In this document: in pieces, positions 1 to 9,212 of the stretch
How the letters are laid out: the number at the start of each line of letters is the position of its first letter
Numbering within the stretch: the stretch's first letter is position 1
Source: Pseudomonadota bacterium
GTDB taxonomy: Bacteria; Pseudomonadota; Alphaproteobacteria; Rhizobiales; Devosiaceae
DNA: 64,000 bases
Direction: 5' to 3'
Assembly: GCA_023431205.1 (NCBI GenBank)
Contig: JAEYXQ010000160.1
Coordinates: 1 to 64,000 of the forward strand
Made by a program: the position numbers and the translations under genes
The notes under the pieces: model-generated
Databases searched by the model: none
The model's input: the letters and a program-made list of their open reading frames with translations, nothing else
Told to the model about the DNA's origin: nothing

Positions 1-1278
1 GCGCTCGGTGGCGTGCGTGACGAGGCCGAGATCCGCGGTCACCGCCGGACCTATATCGGCTCCATGCCCGGAAAGATCATCCAGTCCCTCAAGAAGGTCG
101 GCAAGTCCAACCCGCTCTTCCTGCTCGACGAGATCGACAAGATGGGCCAGGACTTCCGTGGCGATCCGTCGTCGGCGCTGCTCGAAGTGCTCGATCCGGA
201 GCAGAACTCGACGTTCAACGATCACTACCTGGAGGTCGACTATGACCTCTCGGACGTGATGTTCGTGACCACCTCGAACACGCTGAACATCCCCGGCCCG
301 CTGATGGACCGCATGGAGATCATTCGCCTCTCGGGCTACACCGAGGAGGAGAAGCACGCGATCGCCAAGCAGCACCTCATTCCGGAAGCGGCCAAGGAGA
401 ACGGCGTCGCTCATGGCGAGTTCGTGCTGAACGACGAGATGCTGATGAAGGTGATCCGCGGCTATACGCGTGAGGCCGGCGTCCGCAATCTCAAGCGCGA
501 GATCTCCAAGCTGATGCGCAAGGCGGTCACCGACATCGTGCGCACCAAGGTGAAGTCGATTGCCATCGACGATGCGCGGCTCGCCGAATACCTCGGCCCC
601 GCCATCTTCAAGCACGGCGAGATCGAGGCCGAATCGCAGGTTGGCCTGGTCACGGGTCTCGCCTGGACGTCGGTTGGCGGTGAATTGCTGACCATCGAAG
701 GCGTGATGACGCCGGGCAAGGGCCGCATGTCGGTCACCGGCAACATCAAGGAAGTGATGAAGGAGTCGCTGACGGCGGCTGCCGCCTATGTGCGGTCGCG
801 GTCCATCGACTTCGGCATCAAGCCGCCGATGTTCGACACGCGTGACATCCACGTGCACCTGCCCGAAGGCGCGACGCCGAAGGATGGTCCGTCCGCAGGT
901 ATCGGCCTTGCCACCGCCATCGTGTCGGTGATGACCGGTATTCCGGTCCGCAACGATGTGGCGATGACAGGTGAGATCACCCTGCGTGGCCGGGTGCTGC
1001 CAATCGGCGGCCTCAAGGAGAAGCTGCTCGCGGCTCTCCGCGGCGGCATCAAGACCGTGCTTATTCCCGAAGAAAATGTCCGCGACCTCCAGGAGATTCC
1101 GGACATCGTCAAGGAAGGCATGGAGATCGTGCCGGTTTCGCGCATGGACCAGGTGATCGAGCGAGCGCTGGTGCGCAAGCCCGAGCCCATCGAGTGGAAC
1201 TTCGAGGAAGCCGCCCCGGCGGTGTCCACCACCGTCGAGACCGGCGAAGAAGCTCCCTCAGGCCTGCTGCCCCACTAG
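1..1278 (+). CDS. lon: Lon protease, C-terminal part (5' end outside window)
   Basis: ATP-dependent serine protease that degrades damaged and short-lived regulatory proteins in the cytoplasm. The reading frame is open from base 1, so the N-terminal domain and Walker A are missing. What is visible is the end of the AAA+ module, with Walker [11 protein letters not shown] around residue 43, the arginine-finger region, and the whole protease domain. The catalytic dyad is a Ser in PKDGPSAG (about residue 298 counted from base 1) and a Lys in GGLKEK (about 341). A hairpin follows the stop codon. The identity is secure; only the start is missing. Confidence 0.98.
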   Translation, partial: ALGGVRDEAEIRGHRRTYIGSMPGKIIQSLKKVGKSNPLFLLDEIDKMGQDFRGDPSSALLEVLDPEQNSTFNDHYLEVDYDLSDVMFVTTSNTLNIPGPLMDRMEIIRLSGYTEEEKHAIAKQHLIPEAAKENGVAHGEFVLNDEMLMKVIRGYTREAGVRNLKREISKLMRKAVTDIVRTKVKSIAIDDARLAEYLGPAIFKHGEIEAESQVGLVTGLAWTSVGGELLTIEGVMTPGKGRMSVTGNIKEVMKESLTAAAAYVRSRSIDFGIKPPMFDTRDIHVHLPEGATPKDGPSAGIGLATAIVSVMTGIPVRNDVAMTGEITLRGRVLPIGGLKEKLLAALRGGIKTVLIPEENVRDLQEIPDIVKEGMEIVPVSRMDQVIERALVRKPEPIEWNFEEAAPAVSTTVETGEEAPSGLLPH

Positions 1279-1298
1279 GGGCAGCGCCAACAAACGAA

Positions 1299-1330
1299 AA
1301 CGGCGCTCCGCGAGGGGCGCCGTTGCTGTT
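1299..1330 (+). terminator. Probable rho-independent terminator after lon
   Basis: A GC-rich inverted repeat (AACGGCGC ... GGCGCCGTT) starts 20 bases after the lon stop and is followed by a short, imperfect T-rich stretch. It also lies in the gap before the convergent ETC subunit gene. Confidence 0.6.
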
Positions 1331-1375
1331 TCTGGCCAAGGAACGGGAGTGCGCGGCGCCTGGCGCCAGCGAGGC

Positions 1376-1681
1376 TCAGTGCGTCCAGGGGGTCTTGCGG
1401 TCGTGGCGGAAGTTGTCCGGGTAGGAGGCGCGCTGCACCTTGGGCTCGTGCGCCGGCTGCACCCAGTAGGCAATGCCGTTGCGCTGGCAGTAGGCCTCTG
1501 CGTCCTCGAGCGTATCGAAGGACAGACGCACCTGCTGGGCGGTTTCGGTGGACGAGGTGTAGCCCATCAGCGGATCGATGGCGCGTGGGGTGGCGGGCTC
1601 ATGAATCAGCACCCACTGCTTCGTCTTGCCTTTACCCGACTGCATGGCGTTACGGGCGGGGCGATAGATGCGGGCGGTCAT
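1376..1681 (-). CDS. ETC complex I subunit (NDUFS4-like)
   Basis: A 101-residue protein of the ETC complex I subunit family (NDUFS4/18-kDa type), an accessory subunit of NADH:ubiquinone oxidoreductase found in alphaproteobacteria and mitochondria. Recognisable features are the N-terminal ARIYRPARNAMQSG, the central WVL(I/E) segment, the region with DTLEDAEAYCQRNG, and the C-terminal NFRHDRKTPWTH, which is typical of the family. It is convergent with lon and lies just downstream of tRNA-Pro on the same strand. Full length for the family. Confidence 0.92.
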   Translation of the reverse strand: MTARIYRPARNAMQSGKGKTKQWVLIHEPATPRAIDPLMGYTSSTETAQQVRLSFDTLEDAEAYCQRNGIAYWVQPAHEPKVQRASYPDNFRHDRKTPWTH

Positions 1682-1707
1682 GCGAATCCTCGACGATAAG
1701 CCGCGAA

Positions 1708-1784
1708 TGGTCGGAGTACAAAGATTCGAACTTTGGACCCCCGGTTCCCAAAACCGGTGCTCTACCAGGCTGAGCTACACTCCG
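1708..1784 (-). tRNA. tRNA-Pro(TGG)
   Basis: On the minus strand the sequence folds as a complete tRNA. The acceptor stem is CGGAGTG/TACTCCG, the anticodon stem CCGGT/ACCGG encloses the loop TTTGGGA (anticodon TGG), and the T-loop is TTCGAAT. The 3' CCA is encoded (complement of 1708-1710). Confidence 0.96.
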
Positions 1785-1888
1785 ACTTCGCGGATTTGGA
1801 GTTAGCGTGTTCCCTCTAAAAGAGCAAGCACGGCGCGCGGTTGCAGCCTCTATTGACGCGGACGCCCCAATGCCCGCAGAAGCAATGC

Positions 1889-2626
1889 ATGATCGACCTG
1901 ACCAAGCCATGGCCGCTGGGGCTCGAGCGCGGCCGCTGGATCGTGTTCTGCGCCGGCGTTCTGGTGGCGCTGGCGATTCTGTCGCAGGTCGATGTCTGGG
2001 CCTCGCGCGGCGCCATCGGTTGGCCTGACCAGTGGCGGGCGCCGTTCTTCTTCATCACCGACTACGGGCTGTCGGACTGGATCCTGATCCCGACGTTGAT
2101 CACCACCTTGCTCGGCCTTCTGGCCCTGCTGGTCGTGCGGGGGCGCTGGCGACCGGCGACAATCGAATTCACGCTACTGAGCGGTTACGTGTTTCTTGGC
2201 GTCGGTTTGCCGGGGCTGATGTCGAACCTGATCAAGCGGCTGATCGGCCGCAGCCGGCCGACAGAGTTCGATGATGTCGGCGCGTTCTCGTTCAAGAACG
2301 TGTTCAACGACTGGACCTTCCAGAGCTTTCCGTCCGGCCACACTACGACGGCCATCGCGCTGGCCTTCACGATCGGCTTTCTCTGGCCAAGGGTGTTTCC
2401 CGTGCTGATGGTGCTCGGGGTGGTGGTCGGCATTTCGCGTGTGCCGGTGGGCATGCACTATCCCACCGACGTGTTCGGTGGGCTGATCGTGGGCATGCTC
2501 GGGGCCTACCTCGTGCGTAACGTCTTCGCGATACGTGGCTGGCTGTTCGAGCCGCAGCCCGATGGGCGCATGGTCTCGCGTGGGCTGCCTGCCCTGCGCG
2601 GAGTGTTTCAGCGGGCAGCCAAGTAG
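1889..2626 (+). CDS. PAP2 family phosphatase, membrane-bound
   Basis: A 245-residue integral membrane protein of the type 2 phosphatidic acid phosphatase superfamily, acting on lipid phosphates or undecaprenyl pyrophosphate-like substrates at the inner membrane. All three family motifs are present: KRLIGRSRP, PSGHTTT and SRVPVGMHYPTD. Several hydrophobic segments surround them. ATG 1889 is chosen because it begins at conserved-looking sequence; an upstream in-frame TTG at 1841 is less likely. The actual substrate cannot be told from the sequence. Confidence 0.88.
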   Translation: MIDLTKPWPLGLERGRWIVFCAGVLVALAILSQVDVWASRGAIGWPDQWRAPFFFITDYGLSDWILIPTLITTLLGLLALLVVRGRWRPATIEFTLLSGYVFLGVGLPGLMSNLIKRLIGRSRPTEFDDVGAFSFKNVFNDWTFQSFPSGHTTTAIALAFTIGFLWPRVFPVLMVLGVVVGISRVPVGMHYPTDVFGGLIVGMLGAYLVRNVFAIRGWLFEPQPDGRMVSRGLPALRGVFQRAAK

Positions 2627-3795
2627 CGCTCGATGCCGGCCGCGAGATCGCGTTTCAGGTCGTCCACGCCCTCGAAGCCGATATGGATGCGGAACAGGTT
2701 GCCTTCCGCCGTCCAGGGTCGAACGGTCCGGCTCTTGCCGAACTTCACCGGCAGGCAGAGGCTCTCATAACCGCCCCAGGAATAGCCCATGCCGAACAGT
2801 TCGAGCTCGTCCACGAACGCGGCGACCGCCCTGCGCGGTGCCGACTCGAGCAGGACGCTGAACAGGCTGCCGGAGCCGGTGAAGTCGCGCTGGAACAGGG
2901 CGTGGTCGGGGTGGCTGGGCAGGGCAGGGTGGAGCACCTGCGTGACCCCCGGCTGCGTTTCGAGCCAGGTGGCGATCTCGAGGGCCCGCTTGCGGTGTTC
3001 TTCCATGCGCAGGGCCAGCGTCCGTAGCCCACGGGCGACCAGGAATGCGTCATCGCCCGAGGTGAAGTAGCCGAGCAGGGCGCGGATTCGCTCCACATCC
3101 GGCCATGCCTCTTCGGTCGCCGAAACCGTGCCGGCCATGGCATCGGAGTGGCCGACGAACATCTTGGTTGCTGCGTGGACCACGAGATCTGCGCCAAGGG
3201 CCATGGGCTTGTAGAACAGAGGCGTCGCCCAGCTGTTGTCGACGATCACCCGGGCGCCATTGGCGTGGGCTGCTTCGGCAATGGCGGGAAGGTCCTGGAC
3301 CTCGAAGGTCAGCGAGCCGGGGCTTTCGGCCAGCACAGCACGAGTGTTGGACTGCATCAGGTCGGAAATGCCGACACCGATCCGCGGATCGTAGTACCTC
3401 GCGGTCACCCCCATGCGGGCCAGGAAATTGTCGGCGAAGATTCGGCCCGGCTCGTAGGCGCTGTCCGAGATCAGCACGTCGTCGCCTGCCTTGAGGCAAC
3501 TCATGAGGGCGATGTTGATGGCTGCCAGACCGGAGGGCACCAGCTTGGTGCGGTGGGCGCCCTCGAGCGCCGTCACAACCGCTTCCACACTTTCGGTCGT
3601 CGGATTGCCGGCGCGGCCGTACAGATATTTCTGCTGCTGCGCGTCGAGATCAGCGAGGGTTTCGAACAGCACGGTGGAGCCCCGATAGACCGGGGTATTC
3701 ACGAATCCAAACTGATCTTCCGGCGCGCGGCCGTGGTGCGTCAGCAGTGTTTCCACCGCTGAAAAAGGGACGCTGCTGCTTTTTCGATCATTCAT
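2608..3795 (-). CDS. metC: Cystathionine beta-lyase
   Basis: A PLP-dependent enzyme of the Cys/Met metabolism family that splits cystathionine into homocysteine, pyruvate and ammonia in methionine biosynthesis. It has 395 residues, the usual length. The PLP lysine is K211 in HAATKMFVGHSD, and the cofactor-binding Asp is D186 in VIVDNSWATP. The YGR-NPT segment (residues 59-66) and the C-terminal GMGYSWGGYESL support a MetC assignment over other members of the family. ATG 3795 is used; an upstream TTG/GTG extension has no family similarity. The 3' end overlaps the end of the convergent PAP2 gene. Confidence 0.93.
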   Translation of the reverse strand: MNDRKSSSVPFSAVETLLTHHGRAPEDQFGFVNTPVYRGSTVLFETLADLDAQQQKYLYGRAGNPTTESVEAVVTALEGAHRTKLVPSGLAAINIALMSCLKAGDDVLISDSAYEPGRIFADNFLARMGVTARYYDPRIGVGISDLMQSNTRAVLAESPGSLTFEVQDLPAIAEAAHANGARVIVDNSWATPLFYKPMALGADLVVHAATKMFVGHSDAMAGTVSATEEAWPDVERIRALLGYFTSGDDAFLVARGLRTLALRMEEHRKRALEIATWLETQPGVTQVLHPALPSHPDHALFQRDFTGSGSLFSVLLESAPRRAVAAFVDELELFGMGYSWGGYESLCLPVKFGKSRTVRPWTAEGNLFRIHIGFEGVDDLKRDLAAGIERYLAAR

Positions 3796-3881
3796 CGTAG
3801 GCTCGGTGCTCAATACAATATCAGTCAATGAACAGTGGCGAAATTCGCGACAGAGTTGCTGTCGTAACGACCCATCTGCCC

Positions 3882-3910
3882 TTGACGCAACGGTCATTAG
3901 CGGATTGCAT
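3882..3910 (+). promoter_or_regulatory. Possible sigma-70-type promoter for the amino-acid transporter
   Basis: TTGACG, a 17-base spacer and TTGCAT lie in the 210-base gap between divergent metC and the binding-protein gene. The -35 matches well and the -10 is weak. Nothing else is recognised in this gap. Confidence 0.3.
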
Positions 3911-4005
3911 GCTTAGCAGCATCATGCCCGCTCTCAAAGGCGGGGGTGCCACCGGTGCCGAAAGAGCACCGGGACACAAGGGTCAGGAAACAAAAGGCAA
4001 ATCCG

Positions 4006-5022
4006 ATGAACAAATCGCTTGTAACGCTCGCGGTCGCAGCCCTCGCCGGCTTCGGCGCGACCGCTGCTCACGCCGATACGCTCGATGACGTGACGGCCAA
4101 GGGTTATGTACAATGTGGCGTTACCGGCGGTGTGCCGGGCTTCTCCGCTCCCGACGCGAACAACGTCTGGGCCGGACTTGAAGTCGACTTCTGCCGCGCC
4201 GTCGCTGCGGCCATCTTCAACGATGCCGAGGCCGTGCGGTACACGCCGCTGACCAGCCAGGAACGCTTCGCCGCCCTGTCTGCCGGTGAAATCGACATCC
4301 TGTCGCGCACCACCACCTGGACCATGAGCCGCGATACCGATCTCGGCATCAGCTTTGTCGGCACCATGTACTATGACGGCCAGGCGTTCATGGTTCGCGA
4401 AGCCGACGGCATCTCCTCGGCGCTGGAATTGTCGGGCGCTGCCATCTGCATCGAGTCCGGCACCACCACCGAGCTGAACGCTGCCGACTACTTCGCCGCC
4501 AACAACATGGAATTCAACACCGTGGTGTTCGTGGACCAGGACGAAGTGGTGAAGGCCTACGAAGACGGCCGCTGCGACGTCTACACCACCGACGGTTCGG
4601 CTCTTGCTGCCGAGCGTTCCAAGTTCGCCAACCCTGCCGAGCACGTGATTCTGCCCGAGATCATCTCCAAGGAGCCGCTTGGCCCGGTGGTGCGTCAGGG
4701 CGACGACCGCTGGTTCAAGATCAACCGCTGGGCCTACTTCGCCCTGCTGGAAGCTGAGGAACTGGGCGTGACCTCGACCAATGTCGACGAGATGCTCGGC
4801 TCCGACAACCCGGCCATCAAGCGCCTGCTCGGCGTGGAAGGGGAATTCGGTGCGCCGATCGGCCTGCCGAACGACTGGGCCTACCGGATCATCAAGCTGG
4901 TCGGCAACTATGGCGAATCGTTCGATCGGAACGTCGGGCCGAACACCGCCATCGGCCTTGAGCGCGGCCTGAACGCGCTGTGGACCGACGGTGGTCTGCA
5001 GTACTCGGCCCCGATCCGCTAG
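4006..5022 (+). CDS. aapJ: General L-amino acid ABC transporter, periplasmic binding protein
   Basis: A 338-residue periplasmic solute-binding protein (family 3) of an Aap/Bzt-type transporter for polar L-amino acids. A signal peptide with cleavage after AHA (about residue 23) precedes the mature DTLDDVTAKG. The family-typical GLEVDFCRAVAAA and the C-terminal EGEFGAPIGL and VGNYGESFDRNVGP segments are present. It is the first gene of a four-gene cluster with two permeases and an ATPase. A strong inverted repeat after it probably keeps expression of the binding protein above that of the permeases. ATG 4006 gives a proper signal peptide. Confidence 0.92.
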   Translation: MNKSLVTLAVAALAGFGATAAHADTLDDVTAKGYVQCGVTGGVPGFSAPDANNVWAGLEVDFCRAVAAAIFNDAEAVRYTPLTSQERFAALSAGEIDILSRTTTWTMSRDTDLGISFVGTMYYDGQAFMVREADGISSALELSGAAICIESGTTTELNAADYFAANNMEFNTVVFVDQDEVVKAYEDGRCDVYTTDGSALAAERSKFANPAEHVILPEIISKEPLGPVVRQGDDRWFKINRWAYFALLEAEELGVTSTNVDEMLGSDNPAIKRLLGVEGEFGAPIGLPNDWAYRIIKLVGNYGESFDRNVGPNTAIGLERGLNALWTDGGLQYSAPIR

Positions 5023-5036
5023 TCTGCCACTCGACA

Positions 5037-5070
5037 CCGGCGCCCTGTCATAAACAGGGCGCCGGACTTC
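5037..5070 (+). terminator. Hairpin between binding protein and permease genes
   Basis: A perfect 12-bp inverted repeat, CCGGCGCCCTGT - 5 bases - ACAGGGCGCCGG (5037-5065), followed by ACTTCTTC without a real U run. In ABC operons such a structure often partly terminates transcription or stabilises the upstream binding-protein mRNA. Confidence 0.6.
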
Positions 5071-5207
5071 TTCGGGAACTGGCGACCTCTGACGTCGTGT
5101 GTGCGTGATACCCGGCTCACGCCGGCCTGCGCGGTGCCTGCCGCAGCAGCGATTTCGCATTTCGATTTCAGCACGGGCGCCGTTCACAGCAAAGGAATGC
5201 ATGCGCC

Positions 5208-6746
5208 ATGGCCGTGCAAGGACAACTGGCAGGGGCGCCGCCCCGAGCCTCATTGCTGAATGACCCGGTTTTCCGGGGGATCATTTACCAGATACTGGTC
5301 GCTGCGGCGGTCATCGCGTTCTTTGGCTGGATCGTCGTCAATACGGCAGCGAACCTGGCCGCGCAGAACAAGACCACCGGTTTCGATTTCCTGTTCCGCA
5401 CTGCGGGCTTCGACATCAGCTTCACCCTGTTCCCGTGGAGCCGCACATCCTTCTACTGGCAAGCTTTCCTGGCAGGGCTGCTGAACACGCTGCTGGTTGC
5501 GGTGATCGGCATCTTCTTCGCGACGATCCTCGGCTTTGCCCTCGGCATCGCCAGGCTGTCGTCCAACTGGCTGATCGCGCGCTTTGCGACGGTCTATATC
5601 GAGACCATCCGCAATATCCCGCTGCTGCTGCAGCTGTTCTTCTGGTACTTCGCAGTGCTGAAGGCGATGCCGGCGGTACGCCAGTCCTTCGAGCTTCCGC
5701 TCGACATCTTCATCAATCAGCGCGGCATGATGGTGCCACGGCCGATGCCGGACCAGGAATTTGCCCTGGTGATCGTCGCCATCGTCGTGTGCGTGGTGAT
5801 CGCCATCGGACTGGCGACCTGGGCCACCCGGCAACGCACGGCCACCGGCCGGTATCCACAGTCGGTGGTACTGGCGGGGCGCATTGCGGATGCCGTCGTC
5901 ACGCTGGGACTGGCGCTGGTCGGCGCATCGCTGCTGCCGAGCGTGATTCCGGCGCTGGCGACGGTGCAGCCGGTGCTCTATGCGGGCGCGGCCATTCTGG
6001 CCGTCCTGTCACTGACCCGCTTCGCGCCCTATGCCCGGGCGACACTGTTCACGGTGTTCAGTGCCGTCATCCTGTCGGCGCTCCTCCAGTCGATGTTCGT
6101 CGCATGGCCTCACCTGCTGATTGTCATTGGAAGCCTGGTGGCCGCCTTGGTGATCGGCTGGATCGTGCTCGACGGCGCGCGGAACCGGCCCGACGCAGAG
6201 GCTGGGTTCCCTTGGGCATTGGTGGCGCTGATCGTCATCGGTGTGCCGTGGTTGGTGTATTGGGCCACGGGGGCGACGCTGGCGTTCGAACTGCCGGTTC
6301 TGGAACGCTTCAACTTCCGCGGCGGGCTGCAACTGCCCCCCGAATTCGTGGCGCTGGCCTTTGGCCTCGTGATCTACACGGCTGCCTTCATCGCCGAGAA
6401 CGTCCGTGGCGGCATTCGGGCGGTCAGCAAGGGCCAGACGGAGGCGGCGCAGTCGCTCGGGCTCAAGGAGGGCGACCGCTTGCGGCTGGTGATCGTGCCG
6501 CAGGCGATGCGGGTGATCGTGCCGCCGCTGACCAGCCAGTATCTCAACCTGACCAAGAACTCCTCGCTGGGCGCCGCCATCGGCTATCCGGAACTGGTCA
6601 ACGTGTTCACCGGGACAACGCTGAACCAGACCGGCAAGGCGATCGAGGTGATCGCCCTGACCATGGCGGTCTACCTCACCTTCTCGCTGCTCACCTCGGC
6701 GTTCATGAACTGGTACAATGGCCGCGTGGCCCTGGTGGAGCGCTGA
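5208..6746 (+). CDS. aapQ: Amino-acid ABC transporter permease 1 (AapQ/BztB type), enlarged
   Basis: Inner-membrane permease of the general amino-acid transporter. The N-terminal NDPVFRGIIYQ is typical of AapQ, and the C-terminal half has the EAA loop region (AEN.RGGI.AVSKGQTEAAQSLGL), which contacts the ATPase, and TSQYLNLTKNSSL. At 512 residues it is about 100 longer than AapQ proteins I know. The extra part (about residues 205-325) is hydrophobic and looks like several additional membrane spans. It starts 185 bases after the binding-protein gene and ends 2 bases before the second permease. Confidence 0.9.
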   Translation: MAVQGQLAGAPPRASLLNDPVFRGIIYQILVAAAVIAFFGWIVVNTAANLAAQNKTTGFDFLFRTAGFDISFTLFPWSRTSFYWQAFLAGLLNTLLVAVIGIFFATILGFALGIARLSSNWLIARFATVYIETIRNIPLLLQLFFWYFAVLKAMPAVRQSFELPLDIFINQRGMMVPRPMPDQEFALVIVAIVVCVVIAIGLATWATRQRTATGRYPQSVVLAGRIADAVVTLGLALVGASLLPSVIPALATVQPVLYAGAAILAVLSLTRFAPYARATLFTVFSAVILSALLQSMFVAWPHLLIVIGSLVAALVIGWIVLDGARNRPDAEAGFPWALVALIVIGVPWLVYWATGATLAFELPVLERFNFRGGLQLPPEFVALAFGLVIYTAAFIAENVRGGIRAVSKGQTEAAQSLGLKEGDRLRLVIVPQAMRVIVPPLTSQYLNLTKNSSLGAAIGYPELVNVFTGTTLNQTGKAIEVIALTMAVYLTFSLLTSAFMNWYNGRVALVER

Positions 6747-6748
6747 TC

Positions 6749-7876
6749 ATGGCCAAGGACGCACTCTACGTTCGCGACGAATTCGTCGATGCGCGCCCGG
6801 CCCCCGGCCGAACCGGCGGCCTGCTGCTGTGGGTTCGCCAGAACCTGTTCGCCACGCCTGTGGACACCATGTTCACCCTTGGCGGGCTGCTGTTCCTGCT
6901 CTGGGCTGTGCCGCCGATCTTCAACTTCCTGCTCGGGGACGCCGTGTTCCCGGGCGGCACGGTGGAAGATTGCCGCGTGGAAGGGGCAGGGGCCTGCTGG
7001 GCCTATATCTACGCCCGTTTCAACTTCTTCATCTACGGCTTCTATCCCATCGACCAGTACTGGCGCCCCAACATCGTGTTCGCGCTGGGGGCGGCGCTGA
7101 TCATGCCGCTGCTGATCCCGTCGGCTCCGTTCAAGCGCATCAATGCGGTGCTCTTCTTCGTCGTGTTCCCGGTGATCTCGTTCTACCTGCTCAGCGGGGG
7201 TGTGTTCGGATTGCAGCCGGTGCCGACCGAGCAGTGGGGCGGCCTGCTGGTCACGCTGATCATCTCGCTGGTCGGCATCTTCTGCTCCATCCCCATCGGC
7301 ATCCTGCTGGCCCTGGGACGGCAGTCGAAACTGCCGATCATCAAGACGCTGTGCGTGATGTTCATCGAACTGTGGCGCGCGGTCCCGCTGATCACCGTGC
7401 TGTTCATGGCCTCGATCATGCTGCCGCTGTTCATGCCCACGGGCACCACAGTGGACAAGCTGCTGCGGGCGCTGGTCGGCGTGACGCTGTTCTCGTCGGC
7501 GTACCTCGCCGAGACCATCCGCGGAGGACTGCAAGCGCTGCCGCGCGGCCAGTACGAGGCCGCAGCCGCACTCGGGCTAGGATACTGGAAGCGGACCTGG
7601 TTCATCATCCTGCCGCAGGCGCTGCGGCACGTGATCCCGGGAATCGTGAACAACTTCATCGCCCTGTTCAAGGACACTTCGCTCGTGTCCATCGTGGGCA
7701 TCTTCGACTTGCTGAACACGGTTCAGGCGGCCAGTTCCGACATCAACTGGGCTTCGCCGACGCAGGCGGTGACTGGCTATGTCTTCGCCGCTGCCATGTT
7801 CTGGATTTTTTGTTTCGCCATGTCGCGCTACTCGCTCTGGATGGAGCGACGCCTCGACACCGGCCACAAGAGGTAG
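6749..7876 (+). CDS. aapM: Amino-acid ABC transporter permease 2 (AapM/BztC type)
   Basis: Second inner-membrane permease, 375 residues and multi-spanning. The EAA loop (residues starting [19 protein letters not shown]) and the following [19 protein letters not shown] are diagnostic for polar amino-acid permeases. ATG 6749 lies 2 bases after the stop of permease 1, with a ribosome binding site inside its 3' end, indicating translational coupling. The ATPase gene follows 4 bases downstream. Confidence 0.92.
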   Translation: MAKDALYVRDEFVDARPAPGRTGGLLLWVRQNLFATPVDTMFTLGGLLFLLWAVPPIFNFLLGDAVFPGGTVEDCRVEGAGACWAYIYARFNFFIYGFYPIDQYWRPNIVFALGAALIMPLLIPSAPFKRINAVLFFVVFPVISFYLLSGGVFGLQPVPTEQWGGLLVTLIISLVGIFCSIPIGILLALGRQSKLPIIKTLCVMFIELWRAVPLITVLFMASIMLPLFMPTGTTVDKLLRALVGVTLFSSAYLAETIRGGLQALPRGQYEAAAALGLGYWKRTWFIILPQALRHVIPGIVNNFIALFKDTSLVSIVGIFDLLNTVQAASSDINWASPTQAVTGYVFAAAMFWIFCFAMSRYSLWMERRLDTGHKR

Positions 7877-7880
7877 ACCA

Positions 7881-8681
7881 ATGAGCCAGGTATCTTCCGC
7901 CACCGTGGAGCGCGCCATCGACACCTCCAACATGAGCGTGTCGGACACCGAGGTCGCGATCGACGTCGTCGGCATGCACAAGTGGTATGGCGATTTCCAC
8001 GTGCTGCGCGACATCAACCTCAGGGTGATGCGCGGTGAGCGTATCGTCATCGCCGGTCCGTCCGGCTCGGGCAAGTCGACGCTGATCCGCTGCATCAACC
8101 GGCTCGAGGAGCATCAGGAAGGCCAGATCATCGTCAATGGCACCGAGCTCACCGCCGATCTCAAGCGGATCGACGAAGTGCGGCGCGAGGTCGGTATGGT
8201 GTTCCAGCACTTCAACCTGTTTCCGCACCTGACCATTCTCGAAAACCTGACGCTGGCCCCGATCTGGGTGCGCGGCATTCCCAAGGCGGATGCCGAGGCG
8301 ACCGCCATGCACTATCTGGAGCGGGTGAAGATCCCCGAGCAGGCCAACAAGTATCCCGGGCAGTTGTCCGGCGGGCAGCAGCAGCGCGTGGCCATTGCCC
8401 GGTCGCTCTGCATGCAGCCGCGCATCATGCTGTTCGATGAGCCGACTTCGGCGCTGGACCCCGAGATGGTCAAGGAAGTGCTGGAGGTGATGATCACCTT
8501 GGCCGAAGACGGCATGACCATGATCTGCGTGACCCACGAAATGGGCTTTGCCCGGCAGGTGGCGAACCGCGTGATCTTCATGGATCAGGGGCAGATCATC
8601 GAGCAGAACGAGCCGGAAGCGTTCTTCTCAAACCCGCAGCACGAACGGACCAAGCTGTTCCTGAGCCAGATCCTGCATTGA
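7881..8681 (+). CDS. aapP: Amino-acid ABC transporter ATP-binding protein (AapP type)
   Basis: A 266-residue cytoplasmic ATPase that energises the transporter encoded upstream. It has Walker [10 protein letters not shown], the signature [15 protein letters not shown], Walker [16 protein letters not shown] and the switch His in CVTHEMGFA. The N-terminal ~30 residues precede the usual [21 protein letters not shown] start of the domain. ATG 7881 has AGAGGT just upstream. It is the last gene of the operon; a hairpin follows. Confidence 0.94.
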   Translation: MSQVSSATVERAIDTSNMSVSDTEVAIDVVGMHKWYGDFHVLRDINLRVMRGERIVIAGPSGSGKSTLIRCINRLEEHQEGQIIVNGTELTADLKRIDEVRREVGMVFQHFNLFPHLTILENLTLAPIWVRGIPKADAEATAMHYLERVKIPEQANKYPGQLSGGQQQRVAIARSLCMQPRIMLFDEPTSALDPEMVKEVLEVMITLAEDGMTMICVTHEMGFARQVANRVIFMDQGQIIEQNEPEAFFSNPQHERTKLFLSQILH

Positions 8682-8687
8682 TCAGCC

Positions 8688-8718
8688 GGAGGGGCGCCGG
8701 AAAGCGCTCCTCCTTCAG
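8688..8718. terminator. Terminator hairpin between convergent genes
   Basis: GGAGGGGCGC - 6 bases - GCGCTCCTCC (one G-T pair) sits between the aapP stop and the stop of the convergent DUF4260 gene and could act for both strands. Confidence 0.5.
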
Positions 8719-9107
8719 CCCCGCCCGAGTACGCCCAGGTGGGAGTGCTTGAACCCGGACGGGTATTTCAGGCCGTAGCCCATGGCGCGGTCGAAGCCGA
8801 TATGGGCGGCGTGGATCAGTGCCAGGTGCTGCAGCAGGTCGCTGCCGATCATCAGGCCCATCCCGCCGAGCACCGCCGGCACCACGTAGGTGTGGGCGAG
8901 ATTGTAGATCAGTGCGCCTGTCCGCTGCCCGGCCGCATAGCCGATGAAGGACAGGTCTGGCGCAAAGAACAGCAGCGCGAACAGCCACCAACTGCCACCC
9001 AGGGTGAAATAGAGGCCGGTCGCCACCGCCAGCGCAGCAACACCTTCGGTGCGGAGGATGGCGCGCACTGCGCCAGTGACGGCATCCACCTGCTCGGTTT
9101 TCGTCAT
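8715..9107 (-). CDS. DUF4260 family membrane protein
   Basis: A 130-residue protein with three or four hydrophobic segments. It matches the DUF4260 family as I know it: an N-terminal RTEG-type segment, FFAPDLSFIGYAAG in the middle, YNLAHTYVVPAVLG, and the C-terminal AHIGFDRAMGYGLKYPSGFKHSHLG, which ends family members. Function unknown. It stands alone, convergent with the amino-acid transporter operon. Confidence 0.85.
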   Translation of the reverse strand: MTKTEQVDAVTGAVRAILRTEGVAALAVATGLYFTLGGSWWLFALLFFAPDLSFIGYAAGQRTGALIYNLAHTYVVPAVLGGMGLMIGSDLLQHLALIHAAHIGFDRAMGYGLKYPSGFKHSHLGVLGRG

Positions 9108-9212
9108 CGTTGATCCCTTTCATCGTTGCCGAAGGGATAACTCAAGGCCTAGTGATGCTGAATTCACCAAGCCAGAGGATGCGATATTCGAAACTGAATA
9201 GCGGCGCAGCGG

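Noticed and set aside
3934..5253. Long minus-strand open frame opposite the amino-acid binding protein gene
   Set aside because: Shadow of a high-GC gene; no family similarity, no ribosome binding site.
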